This document shows, piece by piece, positions 20,198-31,087 of a DNA stretch of 64,000 bases. Numbering within the stretch: position 1 is the first letter of the stretch; each line of letters opens with the position of its first letter. The notes beneath the pieces were generated by a model. It did no database searches, was not told where the DNA came from, and saw only the letters and a program-made list of their open reading frames with translations. The position numbers and the translations under genes were made by a program. The stretch lies in assembly GCA_000827325.1 (NCBI GenBank), contig KN832880.1, forward strand, positions 848,803 through 912,802. The letters are read 5' to 3'. Source of the DNA: Oidiodendron maius Zn. Taxonomy: Eukaryota > Ascomycota > Leotiomycetes > Myxotrichaceae.

Positions 20198-21613
20198 CTA
20201 TCGCTCTCGCGTAACTTGCTCAACCTCCGTCTTCACTCCTTCCACAATTTCTTCCATTATGTTCCTTTCGACAACACCCTCTTGCCAGCTAAACCCCAAG
20301 CACAAACACCCATCACACCCTGTGATGGTTCCAATAGAAAATGCGCTCCCAGCAGCAAATGCACTCCTGCTGAATCTGCACCTACCCATGCTCCAACCTT
20401 CATTCTTCACTTCTTCTCTCATATTCTTCACTACGCCAAGATTCGAGACTTCGAAACTGGAGTCTCGCTCTTTACCTACTAAGGAGAGGAAGAACTCCCT
20501 CATATCCCCGCGTTGCTTCATCCGCGCGACGTTGATGCGCTGGCCATCGCTCGCGAGGTACGCTGATATTATATCTTTCGACCTCTGAGCCTCGTCCCAG
20601 ATTGGGATCTTTGAACTGTCGTAAGATATGGAGATTGCGTCAATCCATACCCCCATATCGTCATCCGCAATGCTGTCGCGGGGGAGAAAGCGCCGGATGT
20701 TAACTGGTATGATACATTTCAAGGCGTGGGACCCGCCTGGAAGGAGACGCCTTAGGACACGAGCGATGAGGACGGGGAGTGTGGCTGTTAGGGTTGTCTG
20801 ATGTTTTCTGCAAGTTTGAATGAGGCTGGTGGTGAGCTGGTGTGAGAGGGTGAGGGTTCGGAACAGAGTTCTCATGGGCAAACTAACTGGGGTACCTGTC
20901 CAGAGCGCAGATTCTTGGAGATACGGGGAAGCTGGTGGGATAGGTAGGGGGTGCAGAAGTTCAAGATTAGGGAGGAGAGGGTTGGTCAGAGAGTATATGA
21001 TCTTGCTTCCTTGGCGCACAGCAGCAGATGTTAAGGACGCAAAAAAGTGCTTATGAAACGCAATTCCCGATGCGCCATCGCCCAGAGCGTGGTGATAGAT
21101 GAAAGAGGCTACGAACTCAATATCTGAATTAGGATTTATAAGGATAAGAAGACGCCAGAATGGCACACTGCCATAATTGGCTTTGAAGTCGATGTTATGC
21201 TGCCTTTCTAGGAGACTATCCAATTCTGCATCTTGGCTATGCCCATCAGATGGAGCCTGGCGAATTAAGAACGTCACAGCGTCTTCCAGATTGATCTCGG
21301 GGAGACGGGCAAAATAAGGTGCAGCAGAATCCTCATCCACGGGAATAGCAGATAGTACAGGATGGCGCTGGATTACATCAGAGAGAGCGGGAAAGATGGC
21401 CTCTCGCAAGTCCACTCCAAGTGCGCCTCTGTAGGTATAAGAAACTGATATGCCCACGTTGAGAAAAATTCCCAAATGATGCCGTGCGGAAGAGAATTCT
21501 TCAAGTTTACCTAGTAGTTTGTTAATTATAGCTGCGCAAATGACCGGTACATGGGACGAACCGAGAGGGCGGAGCTTCTCAAGCCGATGAACATTTACAG
21601 ATGAAGTAGCCAT
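20198..21613 (-). CDS. Alcohol acetyltransferase-type (AATase/condensation fold) enzyme
   Basis: Single-exon protein of 471 residues if translation starts at MATSSVNVHRLEKLRPLGS (21613); the frame is open to 21778, but the upstream stretch is not family-like. The family opening RLEKLRPLG, then IYHHALGDGASGIAFHKHF with the HHxxxDG catalytic motif (His near residue 174), and later CIIPVNIRRFLP and FEVSNLGVV, identify the acetyl-CoA-dependent acyltransferase fold shared by Atf1-like alcohol acetyltransferases (PF07247) and condensation domains. It would move an acetyl or acyl group from CoA to an alcohol. Length and motif spacing are typical. The substrate cannot be told from the sequence. Confidence 0.88.
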   Translation of the reverse strand: MATSSVNVHRLEKLRPLGSSHVPVICAAIINKLLGKLEEFSSARHHLGIFLNVGISVSYTYRGALGVDLREAIFPALSDVIQRHPVLSAIPVDEDSAAPYFARLPEINLEDAVTFLIRQAPSDGHSQDAELDSLLERQHNIDFKANYGSVPFWRLLILINPNSDIEFVASFIYHHALGDGASGIAFHKHFFASLTSAAVRQGSKIIYSLTNPLLPNLELLHPLPIPPASPYLQESALWTGTPVSLPMRTLFRTLTLSHQLTTSLIQTCRKHQTTLTATLPVLIARVLRRLLPGGSHALKCIIPVNIRRFLPRDSIADDDMGVWIDAISISYDSSKIPIWDEAQRSKDIISAYLASDGQRINVARMKQRGDMREFFLSLVGKERDSSFEVSNLGVVKNMREEVKNEGWSMGRCRFSRSAFAAGSAFSIGTITGCDGCLCLGFSWQEGVVERNIMEEIVEGVKTEVEQVTRER

Positions 21614-22790
21614 TGTAAAATGGGTTATGTAGATTGTATTGGAAGAACTGAATCGTAGTACGAGATGGGGAACTGGATTCATCAGATAATATTTCACGTG
21701 ACATGTGTGAGTGGTGTGGAAGCTTCTAGAACTATTGTAGGGAAATGCCGATTTACATGGGTGCCAGCTTGCGGCCACACGAAGCCTTCGAAATTGGCTA
21801 AAGTTTTGGAATTTTAGAAAGACGTATTAGAATAATCTGTCGATAAAAGTGTCGGTACAGTCACCTCGTATCTCGATCATCTTCTGCAGACAGACGAAAT
21901 ATCTACGACCTTACTGACCTCTTTCTACTGTCTTACAATCCTCCCATCATGTCTGACGAAGAGCTTGACCGAGAATGGAAACCCAGCAACCGGCCTCAAT
22001 AAGTTTTTGCGAAATAGCAATTTTACACTAAAAGTCCCGTGTATCATTTGAAGAATTTTCGGTAATCTTGCTATTTGATAGTAAAATGTTGTATATAAAA
22101 GCTGTTCATTGGCTCGTTACCTATCTTCTCGCCTATTCTATGCCAAATTCTCTAGTGTTGCTGTAATAATGTAGAGCTGTAAAGTCAGGGGGGTGGCAAA
22201 AGCGACTACTTCACACCAAAATTCGCTTAAATTTTCACTCCTCTACCTTTAACACTCTATATCTCTTTAGAATAAATTTAATCTCAAAATAAATCTTTAC
22301 AAAATCTATTTAGGATGTTCGTCTTAAGTATTAGAAAGGGTTGTATATAATTTTATTGAAAGAAATAGCAGTGAAAATGGTGGGTTTTGGAGTGAAATCG
22401 CGATTTCATGGAAACTTACGCGCTAGTACTGTAGTTAAGAATCGACAAAGTTTCCTGTATGTTGCACGGTCACAGCGGTGCCCTCGTAAGTGAACACGTG
22501 ATAAAGGCTTCAGAGCCATCAACTAGCAAAGCGGTTGCCAAGCCTTCCCAAAAGCGGACAGTTTCCATGTGATGTCTTGTTGTGGCTTACTGGCCCGTGA
22601 TAGCGCTAGAATTTACAAGCTGCAAGGCGGATTATAACACAACCCCGCAATTAGGCAACAATAGTACTCCACGAGCAACTATATCAATACATTATCTTTT
22701 AGAACAATAATTGCAGATTCATCAATATTCCTATTAACATCCTCTTCTATCCCAAGGCTATCTATAAATAGCGTTGCAACCGTCTATACC
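21614..22790. other. Intergenic between divergent genes; no gene recognised
   Basis: Contains the promoters of the acetyltransferase (minus) and the membrane-protein gene (plus). A tiny frame at 21949 (MSDEELDREWKPSNRPQ) ends after 17 codons. The stretch 22150-22430 is AT-rich with G/C-rich edges, reminiscent of a decayed MITE, but I could not find matching ends. Confidence 0.35.
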
Positions 22791-23621
22791 ATGTTCTCAC
22801 CCGACAAAATATGCGCCTCTAGCGCAGGCCCTTTCCGTAACATTCATGACGACAACATTTCCTCCGCCCTCGTCATTTTATTCACTATATTCTCTGCCAT
22901 CATAACCGCCAGTGTGCGCTTCCTTGTGCTAGGGTATTGCTTTAGCCCTTTGCCGTTGTCAAAACCAGAGCAACCTACCACCACGCGATGCCTACACTGC
23001 CAACACACCGACGCTCTACCACCCCCTACTTATTCCGAATCCGAGTCGAAGTCAACATCAGAAGCACTATTGGCCGAGGCAGAACGCAGAAAGTCACAGC
23101 GCCCAAGCATTGCCCGTTTTGTCATCTGCACGACTTTATCTATAATCAACATTATCGCGATCGTGCTATTAGTGTTCAGCATCCAAAGCGCGGTATTCTG
23201 CGGCGTGCAGTCCTCAACTTCCAAGCCCCCTACTTCAAATCAATACGTCTTGGATACCACCTTGATGTGGACCTTCTTTTTCGGCATCCCTGCAGCCTGG
23301 GCTAGCAGTGGGATTTTGTGTTGGGCGATGTGGCTACGCAATCTATTGGGCGGCCCAGAAGCAGCAGAGAGGTGGCCAATTCAGCATAACATTCCCATTA
23401 TCATTCTAGCTGGAGTTGTGTTCGGTCCGTTTGCATTCGTTTTCTTTGTGTTGTTGGGTCTGGTTATATTAGTTGTGTATGTGGCAACAGAGATTGGAAA
23501 GGGGGTATGGTGGTGTTTGTGTAAAATGCTATTAAAGGAGGACAAGGAGATTGAGGCGGAAAGAGGTGTAGGACGTGATAGTGGTAATATAAGAGAGGAG
23601 AATGACGGAGGCGAGAAATGA
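22791..23621 (+). CDS. Four-helix membrane protein of unknown function with PPxY motif
   Basis: Single exon, 276 residues. Hydrophobic segments lie near residues 25-50 (ALVILFTIFSAIITASVRFLVL), 107-137 (FVICTTLSIINIIAIVLLVF), 156-180 (TLMWTFFFGIPAAWASSGIL) and 202-232 (IPIIILAGVVFGPFAFVFFVLLGLVILVVYV). Between the first two are a CLHCQH Cys/His pair and PPPTYSESES, whose PPxY-like core could bind WW-domain ubiquitin ligases (Rsp5 type), then a charged helix. The C-terminal tail after the last helix is strongly charged (KEDKEIEAERG). I do not recognise a family; such four-span proteins are common lineage-specific fungal genes. A typical start context and continuous frame support it being real. 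Confidence 0.7.
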   Translation: MFSPDKICASSAGPFRNIHDDNISSALVILFTIFSAIITASVRFLVLGYCFSPLPLSKPEQPTTTRCLHCQHTDALPPPTYSESESKSTSEALLAEAERRKSQRPSIARFVICTTLSIINIIAIVLLVFSIQSAVFCGVQSSTSKPPTSNQYVLDTTLMWTFFFGIPAAWASSGILCWAMWLRNLLGGPEAAERWPIQHNIPIIILAGVVFGPFAFVFFVLLGLVILVVYVATEIGKGVWWCLCKMLLKEDKEIEAERGVGRDSGNIREENDGGEK

Positions 23622-23688
23622 TTAGGACGTCCTTGAATGACCTTAAAGAAGGGGAAACTTCTATAGCTTCTCTAAATCGAACCCCCTT

Positions 23689-23960
23689 GCACAAAAGATC
23701 CCTCTCTTGTGCCTCCGGAGCCTTCTTTGCCTTAGTAGCAGCCTCACTATGTAATAGAGCCTGTAAACAGGCCTCATCTCGTGCTTATCGCTCTAACCGG
23801 TGTTGCTGATCTTGCCGATCATGTAGTAGTTACTTACTTTCCCGCTCTATTTGTCTTGCCAGTCTCTGCTGCTCTACTAGCCTATAGTTCTCCACGTCCT
23901 GAGCTCTCCTAGCCTCTATAACATCATTTCGACGTAATAGGTCCAGCATAGCAACCTCTT
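23689..23960 (-). pseudogene. Decayed coiled-coil ORF, origin unknown
   Basis: One minus-strand frame encodes a Gln/Arg/Glu-rich helical sequence (EEVAMLDLLRRNDVIEARR, VEQQRLARQIERESK, then RQDQQHRLER, DEACLQALLHSEAATKAKK) interrupted by two stops. The persistent heptad-like pattern in a single frame suggests former coding sequence, perhaps the helical tail of a transposase or a similar repeat-encoded protein, but no diagnostic motif is present. Confidence 0.35.
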
Positions 23961-24372
23961 CCCGCCTCGGCGTCTCTATTCGGCACGGAAAAATGGTCTA
24001 GTTAGGCCCAATAGCTTTTTCCATCTCACCACATAGAAATAGATGACAAGATAATACAGTTCTTCCAACGTATTCGTATAAGTCATCTTGGAGCAAGATA
24101 TGTCACCACCAATGTGATGTGGTAAATCTTTCCCCGCTTGCTTAAGAGAGGAAGAAACTCATCGTTCTTCTAGGGATCATCTATATCAGGAGGACCAGGT
24201 CCAGCTTAGTCAATTAGACCTTGACAAACTGTGAAAAAGACTCGAGGATAAGTCTAGGTGTACTGAATTTGGTGCTGTCCTTGAGGAGGACGACTTTGTA
24301 TCCGTGCTTCCTGATTTTCTAGCATATTCTTCACTCTATTCGATATCGACAAGTACCGCATCATATGAGTAG

Positions 24373-24675
24373 CAGACTGTTAAAATTGATAATACGAATA
24401 GCTTTAAATATAGAGAATTTGACCTGGAAGGCTCGGACCGGAACGACGATGACCAGGACGACGATGACCATGGCGATGATGACCAGGGCGACGATGACCA
24501 GGACGAAATTGATTTGGAAGATTTTGACGAGTTGGAAAGTTTACAGCAGGGTCATCAAAAGGTGAAGGAGCTCCACCTCCAACAGCTCCAGCTTAAAGTC
24601 GAGGAGCTCGAGCGCCTGTCTCAAATTGCTCAAGCCGAGAACACACTGCTAAGGGCTCAGACTATGCGATATTGA
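24373..24675 (+). pseudogene. Open frame with acidic 15-base tandem repeat and coiled coil, no start codon
   Basis: The frame is open from the stop before 24373 to TGA at 24673. It reads KIDNTNSFKYREFDLEGSD, then four 15-base units at 24445-24504 encoding Asp-rich pentapeptides (DDDQD, DDDHG, DDDQG, DDDQD), then a helix LQQGHQKVKELHLQQLQLK and VEELERLSQIAQAENTLL. No Met lies near its beginning, and upstream DNA is stop-ridden, so it looks like the C-terminal end of a lost protein. Acidic runs plus coiled coils occur in many proteins; no family is assigned. Confidence 0.4.
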
Positions 24676-25294
24676 GCGGAATTGAAGCAGTATAACTTAA
24701 AGAAAAACTAGGTAGATGTAGTATACCATAACACCTTATCTCAATGCAACTTGAGATAACCCTACTCGCACCGCATGACTTTCCCAGCTATTCAGGGGGC
24801 CAAGCTGAGCATGATACGAGCCTCTTCCTTCAAAATAATCCACGCTGAATGAAGTTCGCTAGTTGTCGTTCCTCCCTAGCGGAGTGTGGATCTCTTAGCT
24901 GCGCTAAGATAATTTGTAAGATTCGGTCGCCATTTCATACATGTCTCAATAGGACAGTGTATTACACGTATCTGCCAAGCCACACAAGCCAAAGGCCTGC
25001 CTGCGGTCCTTAAAAAAGATAACTAAAAGCCTAGCAACCCCAGTTCGCCTTTTACTGTAGTATCTCTAATCTATAGAATATTTCCAGGCATATTGCCCTT
25101 ATCTATAATAATATCCGTTGACTTGTAGACACTTATATAAGTTATTCAGGTTGACTATCTACCTACAATAGCAGCCTACTTAACCTTTATGCCTTAAACC
25201 ACTATAGTCTTTCTTACCACTTGTCGAGCTACACTACAGAATTAATAAGCTACATATATACCTAGAATATCTAGTTCTATGGACATTAAGGGGA
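24676..25294. other. Intergenic, nothing recognised
   Basis: Contains many short stop-separated frames and the 3' flank of the TPR-SET gene. No repeat ends were seen. Confidence 0.4.
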
Positions 25295-27276
25295 TCATCG
25301 CGGGCTCGCTCTGGTGAGCCACTCTCGAATTCTCTGTGTTGCCAAGCGGGAGACATTTTTGTATCTCGTGCCATCGTAGGCATCATCGAGATCCCGTGCA
25401 AGACGCTGTGCTTTCGCGATCGTGAGCCTCTTTGCATTGACCCAACTCTCTCTTTCAACAAACCAATCAGCCTCCCTCGCCAGTTCCCATCGCCTCTTCC
25501 GCAACGCGGGGCCATCGGCCTGCTCCGCGACGCAGAGAGCACAGTCGCATTCGAAACCCCAGGTGGTCATCAAGGCAGTCTGCCTTGCATCATAGTCGTT
25601 CGAAAAGTCATAGCTGATGAATATCTCTTCGCCGGCACTTATGGGTCTAGTGGCGCGAAGCACCATCAGGTCACCGATATATTCCTTCTCGCGTTGGCGA
25701 TGCAAGAGTGATTGATGTAAGCGGCACAAGTCCAGAGGCCGGTGCTCGCTTTTTCTGCAGCTTCTTCGCCAAACTGGCTGCCTGGGCTAAAGGCGTTGCG
25801 AGAGATGATGTCGTGTATTTGAAAAGTATCAACAACTGGGCCGTCCTCAGTCCCGAACGCATTCTTGCCATCGCCCTGGTAATCGCTGAAGAGATCCATT
25901 ACCCTTTTAATCTGCGAGGGATTACTGAGAAGCTTTTGTACCGTGGATATATGCAGGCCGACTGGAGACACTCTGATTCTATCATCACGGATGTCGTATG
26001 CAATTGCCGTTAAAGCCTCGCTTTCGTGGCCCCAGACCACACAGAACGCTTTCTCGCACATAATTAACCCCCCAGCGGGTATATCATGGATTAGAAAGAG
26101 GCCACGCCCTCGTCCAGGGCTATCCTTGACCATCGTGTTGCTAGTAAAGCTTGCAACGTTAACCCGTGGACAATCTCGAGACAGACCAGCCCGGATCTTC
26201 GTCAAATTATATGTTCCTATCTCTTGCTCACGGAGACGCATCTCAATCTTCCGCAGGTTGGCGCTTGTGCCATCGTCTGGAGTTAGCTTCTGTTGCTCCT
26301 CAAATAAAGCCTTTGCTTCCCTGTATTCACCGATATTGTACGCAGCACAACCGGCACGGAAATAGGCCTTACTATCCAGATCTTTCGATCGCTGGTCTCC
26401 TCTGCCAATAATAGAGGCCTTGGCGTCAGCCTTTGCTTCATCTAGTTGATTTAGAAGGAGGTTCACTCGAGCGCGGTTGCGAAAAATGTCTCGAACCAGG
26501 TCGGAGTTAGTCACGGACACAACGCATTGTCTGGCAACCTTCAGACCTTGTGTATATTTGGCGTGAGCCAATGGTAAATTTTTTCGTTGGAGTGCGGCAT
26601 TGCCCTCTTCTTTGCACCTTCTCGCAATCTTCTCTGCCTCTGCTGCGTCCTCAGCGTAATCATTTGCTTCGTTGTTCAAAGTTAGACTAGTCGTGGACAC
26701 AATGAGATCTGAAGGGTGGTCAACTCTAATGGTAGGTTCGCCCTGATCAGTGAGAGTGAAGTAAGGTTCCTTGATTACGAAAACAGACGACGATTCTAGG
26801 ACATCCTCGCCGTGTCTTGAATTATGCAGGCATACTTCTAAGCGCTCTATGTCGTCTCCCCTATCATCCAGCACCATAGCCCACGACACGGCCGCCAGCG
26901 AGACCACCGGGCTCGAACGCTTGACGGTTAGCCGACGACCATGATGGTGAGTATCCATTCGGAGATCGGCAAGCTTCATCGGCTCTAGGTCCCGGAACGA
27001 GGCGATGCATGGTGGATACGGTCGCCCTACAGCAACAGCTGGCAATGTCCCTCCTTGAATTTTCGCGTGTGTCACACCTGAATCCCATGCTCCGCCCATA
27101 TCTGCTATGAGACACGCGCTGGTTGCTTGGGCGATGGCAGCTTTTAAGTCTCTTTGCTCCCGTCCATGGCCGACAAGTTTCATGCATTTTGTTTCTCTGT
27201 TTGTGACAGTGTTCCGAATGCGTTCTGTTTCTTGCTTGGTTAGGAAGATCGTGTCTCTATGGTTCTCAGAGGCCAT
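25295..27276 (-). pseudogene. TPR-SET domain protein with one frame break in the SET domain
   Basis: Start at MASENHRDTIFLTKQETERI (27276). Parts: an N-terminal fungal region; two to three TPR helices near residues 215-330 (CKEEGNAALQRKNLPLAHAK, YFRAGCAAYNIGEYREAKAL); then the SET domain from GRGLFLIHDIPAGGLIMCEK to AYINHSCIANARR (NHSC is the core cofactor/knot motif). There, near 25683-25690, the frame ends and continues one frame over: GDLMVLRATRPISAGEEIF, ISYDFSNDYDAR, WGFECDCALC (post-SET cysteines) and a helical tail to a stop at 25295. Joined, this would be an ordinary SET/TPR lysine methyltransferase of about 660 residues. One base seems missing where RRE-YIGD is expected. It may be a young pseudogene or an assembly error; the rest is intact. 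Confidence 0.75.
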
Positions 27277-28762
27277 TGTGGAATGTAAAGTGTAGAGCGT
27301 TGCACATGGTATCGCACGTCTCGAACTTGTCCAAGTAATAATGCTGATATATTCTGCAAGACCATCGGTGTGAGTCAGGCACGAACATATTATACCGCCG
27401 GTCAAAACGTTTTGGCTATGCACATCAGAACACGGTGGAACTTGCTTCTTCGTGCGTAATTATATACGTACTTTGTTGCTGCCGCATGCATTAAATACAC
27501 CGTATGACTCGCCAAGAAAGTCCGCGAAAGGCTAATTCTTATAGGTCAGATCGGATTTCCTGCACTCTTATTGGTCATCACGGGATGGCATTCTGCTTCC
27601 CGTATTACCCACAGATGGCTTTAGTACGAAGTAGATCTTCCCCAACGAAATATCGTAAGTTATGGCCTAACTTATTATATTAATTTTAATTCTATGACTA
27701 TTCCCAAGGCATGATTAGTCGCTGCTTGATTATGCACGTTCAACCCGACGATAAGGGCAAAAAGCATTAGCGGACTAGCGGTTATGAAGGCAGAGGAAAT
27801 AATGAATAACAAGAGGAGGATGCAAGAAGTGCTGCAAACTGTCGATGGTGTCTTAGCACTTTGCGTAATGTTCTATCTAAGGCTTATCATTGCATAAGCA
27901 GTTTGTTGGGCGATAAATTGGACAAATGCAATTCTACACGTTGGAGCAGTGACGCTGGGCCCTTCAGGGGCTCGCCTGCGCATCGGTCGCTAAATTTGTA
28001 GGGATGCAAGTGCTAACTGAGATCCCCAAGTCTAATGCTGCATTACTAGTCTTTAATACTGTAATAGATTCCCGGCTCATTCTTCTTCATTCTCTAAGTA
28101 TCAACATCACAAAGCTTCGTTTATTGCTAAACTTCCTCTCCCAACTTTCGTCCTAAGATTTCTCCACGCTCATCCGAAAACTAGCACCCCTCACTACCGT
28201 GGTGCAACTCGAAGTTCTGCCCTCCACTCATCCGCTCGTAACACGTCTCTTCACTTCATAATTAACACCCTCGCCGAATTCCAGCGCCGCTTTATTCGCA
28301 TTGTTATAATCCTGAGAAGAGACTCCTTTTCTAAAGCTAGTTACTGGGGATGGGGAAAGGGTCGACCGACTAGAGTCCGCTAATCTACAATCAAAAATCC
28401 CCTGGATTTCGACGACTTGATTGTCATCGCGCATGTAAAGCCAGCGAAAATGCAGGTACAGTCTCTTACGAAAGGGCGTCGAGGAAAACATCTACAAAAT
28501 ATTCTTTGAGCTATTTAGGTCTTGTGAAAAGTTTGGGGGAAGTAAGGCTGAGGTTGCCAGGTACGTACATTTCCAATGCCTGCTCATGTGGTCTGATTCA
28601 GCCACAGCCGGCAGTTTCCAATCCGTACCCCGCAATGCTTTCTTGTTGTTTCAACAGATTTCCCAGCCTGATCGTATCCATCAACTATACTATACGGCTT
28701 CACTCGAACCTCCTTTGAGAAGATCATTGACCTATTCAAGAAATTATTGTCCCAACGACATC
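27277..28762. other. Intergenic between divergent SET and HET genes
   Basis: Holds both promoters. Frames up to 87 codons (for example minus 28491-28228) have no motif. The frame of the HET gene is open upstream to 28586, but the residues there are not family-like. Confidence 0.4.
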
Positions 28763-31087
28763 ATGTCAGAGAAGCCAACCACGACCTCGGGACAGAATCA
28801 TAGGAAGCGGAAGCTTGAAGACATGCCCTCAGCAAACGGAGAGTATGGTCATCCCAAAGCGCAGAAGAAAATAATCGACGGAGAGAAGAAAAAGTCTTTC
28901 AGACAAATCAAAGGCGCGCGCGTCGACGACAAAGTTGAGGATGCTGAACGTGCATCAAGCATGAAGATTCCCACACGGAACCAAGAGAGCCAAGGGCAGA
29001 CACAGCTAGTGCGACGTACCTCACATGAGGTAGACACCATCTATCCAACAATTCTTCCTAGCTTCAACAAGTCGTCAGCTGCACAGACAAGCCGAAACCT
29101 TTCCACAAAAAACAGCCTTTGCAGACGCTGTGCAAAGATTGATCTCGACATGCTATTATCGAGGTCACACAAAACTCATGTTGGCCAAGCAGCCAAGGAC
29201 TTGAGCCCTGTTTCGAGCTGGGAGACCTTGTCCTGCACCCTCTGCAGCTTGTTTCACTCAACCCTACACCCAATTTGGATCACGGAAACTGGAAGAAAAG
29301 TACCGCTCAGAACGTACTCGTCTAACAAAATGGTAGATAAGGTATGGAGCTCAATCAGTACAAACTTGTTGCAAGTTGGATGTAGTGAAAGATATATTGT
29401 TTCCCAACCTGAAGGTATCGAGGGTCCTATCAAGATCATCAAAGATGAAATTGGCAGCTTCGACTGCGTCAAGGATTGGATTAGTCTCTGTTTAAATTGG
29501 CATAGAATCTGCGATCTTGAGGTCAGGGGTTCCGGCGCCTGTCGGAAATTAATAGATTGTGAGACTAGAGCTATTGTTCTTGGGGAAGACCGGCCATATG
29601 TTGCATTGAGCTACGTTTGGGGACCGAGTCCAGACTCCTGTGAGGACCTGAACAGATTCCCAGCAAATCTCCCCGATACGATTCAGGACGCAATGACTGT
29701 AACAAAGAGACTTGGCTATCGATACCTTTGGGTCGATAGGTACTGTATCGATCAAAATAATGAACAAGAAATGGCCGACGAAATTGGAAAAATGGACCTG
29801 ATCTATAGTAAGGCGGAGCTTACCATTATTGCCGCTATCGGAGAGGATCCAAATTACGGTCTTCCCGGCGTTGGCTTACGGAAAAGAGAGCCGAAACATT
29901 TGACAACCTGCGCCAAGGTTGATACGCATTTCTTGATCTCTATTGATGCGTGGCCAAAATCGGCAGTTGAGGATACCAGGTGGATAACGAGAGCCTGGAC
30001 ATATCAGGAAGCGTTGTTATCCAGGAGACGGCTGGTGTTCTCGAAAGAGCAAATGTATTTCGAGTGTTATGGGATGTATTGCTGCGAGTCCCTCAATTTA
30101 CCACTCGAGACACTGCATAGGAAAGACATGCAAGGCTTCAAGAGCGTTTTCTGCTCAGAAAAACGGGTTGGGATGTTCCCAAAGGGTGTTGGAACAACCG
30201 CTGTCGAAATAGTTCGGCGTATTGAGGAGTATTCAAAGCTCAACCTCTCGGATCCCTCAGATATCTTGAAAGGGATGTTGGGAATATTTCATGCATTTGA
30301 AGCAAGTCGTTTGCGTATCTACCACTGCGGTGGTATACCACTATTACCTTCAATGCCTGACAAATCTGCGGGCAAGCCGATTAACGGATGGACCCGAGCG
30401 ATGGGCTTCTTCACTAGGCTCTTCTGGGACATGGAATCCAGATCAGACAGACGACCTGGATTTCCGAGCTGGTCTTGGACCGGCTGGTATTGCCCCGTCA
30501 AGTGGAGCGAGGCTGGAAGTTATGGTTGGCCATCAATCAAAGTTGATCCTAACGTCCAAGTGAGAGTTGAGCTAGTTGACGGACAGCTATCAGCATTAGA
30601 GGACTTGAAAACATGGAGCATGCATTCCGGGATATCAAACATTATCCATATCACGGCATGGACAATAGAAGTCAAAATACTCCGATATTGGCACGAGAGG
30701 GACAAGGATATGTATGAAGCCAGACTCGAATTAGAGGATGGTGGCCATTTAGACTGGCGGTTCCAATCTATCTCGAAAGTTGAGTTGTCACCCGGCGAGT
30801 TCTGCAAAGGCATTATTTTAGGTCACAATTTTAAAGGCCTACCCCCAAGATGTCTCCCTGAGCCTGCTATTCTAGTTTGTGGCAAACTTGGTGGTACAAT
30901 GGAACGGATTGGTCTTGATTGGGTTCGTCTTTGTAGGAGGTATGACAAGGATGGGGTTGAAGTGGATCGGGGGAGCCCAATTACTGTTGAAAAACTCATA
31001 TCGGGAAGTTGGCCCTCCTCTACCAATGTAGTTTTAGAAGAGCCGCCTGAGCTAGTTAAGTCGTGGGAAGAGATTCGGCTGGGTTAG
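28763..31087 (+). CDS. HET-domain heterokaryon-incompatibility protein
   Basis: Single exon, 774 residues from MSEKPTTTSGQNHRKRKLED. A basic N-terminus rich in Lys/Arg may be a nuclear signal. A Cys pair region (CRRCAKIDLDMLL, then CTLCSLFHSTL) precedes the HET domain, as in many fungal HET proteins. The HET domain itself shows YVALSYVWGPSP, LPDTIQDAMTVTKRLGYRYL, WVDRYCIDQ, IYSKAELTIIAAIG and RAWTYQEALLSRRRLVF in the right order. The C-terminal half is the usual variable region with FPSWSWTGW. HET proteins trigger cell death when genetically different hyphae fuse; intact TIR-like HET domains may be NADases. Start choice: the upstream 59 codons are not typical, so the Met at 28763 is preferred. 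Confidence 0.9.
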   Translation: MSEKPTTTSGQNHRKRKLEDMPSANGEYGHPKAQKKIIDGEKKKSFRQIKGARVDDKVEDAERASSMKIPTRNQESQGQTQLVRRTSHEVDTIYPTILPSFNKSSAAQTSRNLSTKNSLCRRCAKIDLDMLLSRSHKTHVGQAAKDLSPVSSWETLSCTLCSLFHSTLHPIWITETGRKVPLRTYSSNKMVDKVWSSISTNLLQVGCSERYIVSQPEGIEGPIKIIKDEIGSFDCVKDWISLCLNWHRICDLEVRGSGACRKLIDCETRAIVLGEDRPYVALSYVWGPSPDSCEDLNRFPANLPDTIQDAMTVTKRLGYRYLWVDRYCIDQNNEQEMADEIGKMDLIYSKAELTIIAAIGEDPNYGLPGVGLRKREPKHLTTCAKVDTHFLISIDAWPKSAVEDTRWITRAWTYQEALLSRRRLVFSKEQMYFECYGMYCCESLNLPLETLHRKDMQGFKSVFCSEKRVGMFPKGVGTTAVEIVRRIEEYSKLNLSDPSDILKGMLGIFHAFEASRLRIYHCGGIPLLPSMPDKSAGKPINGWTRAMGFFTRLFWDMESRSDRRPGFPSWSWTGWYCPVKWSEAGSYGWPSIKVDPNVQVRVELVDGQLSALEDLKTWSMHSGISNIIHITAWTIEVKILRYWHERDKDMYEARLELEDGGHLDWRFQSISKVELSPGEFCKGIILGHNFKGLPPRCLPEPAILVCGKLGGTMERIGLDWVRLCRRYDKDGVEVDRGSPITVEKLISGSWPSSTNVVLEEPPELVKSWEEIRLG

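Noticed and set aside
22150-22430. Possible MITE with GGGGGGTGG edge
   Set aside because: Weak resemblance to MITE A, but matching inverted ends and a target duplication could not be found.
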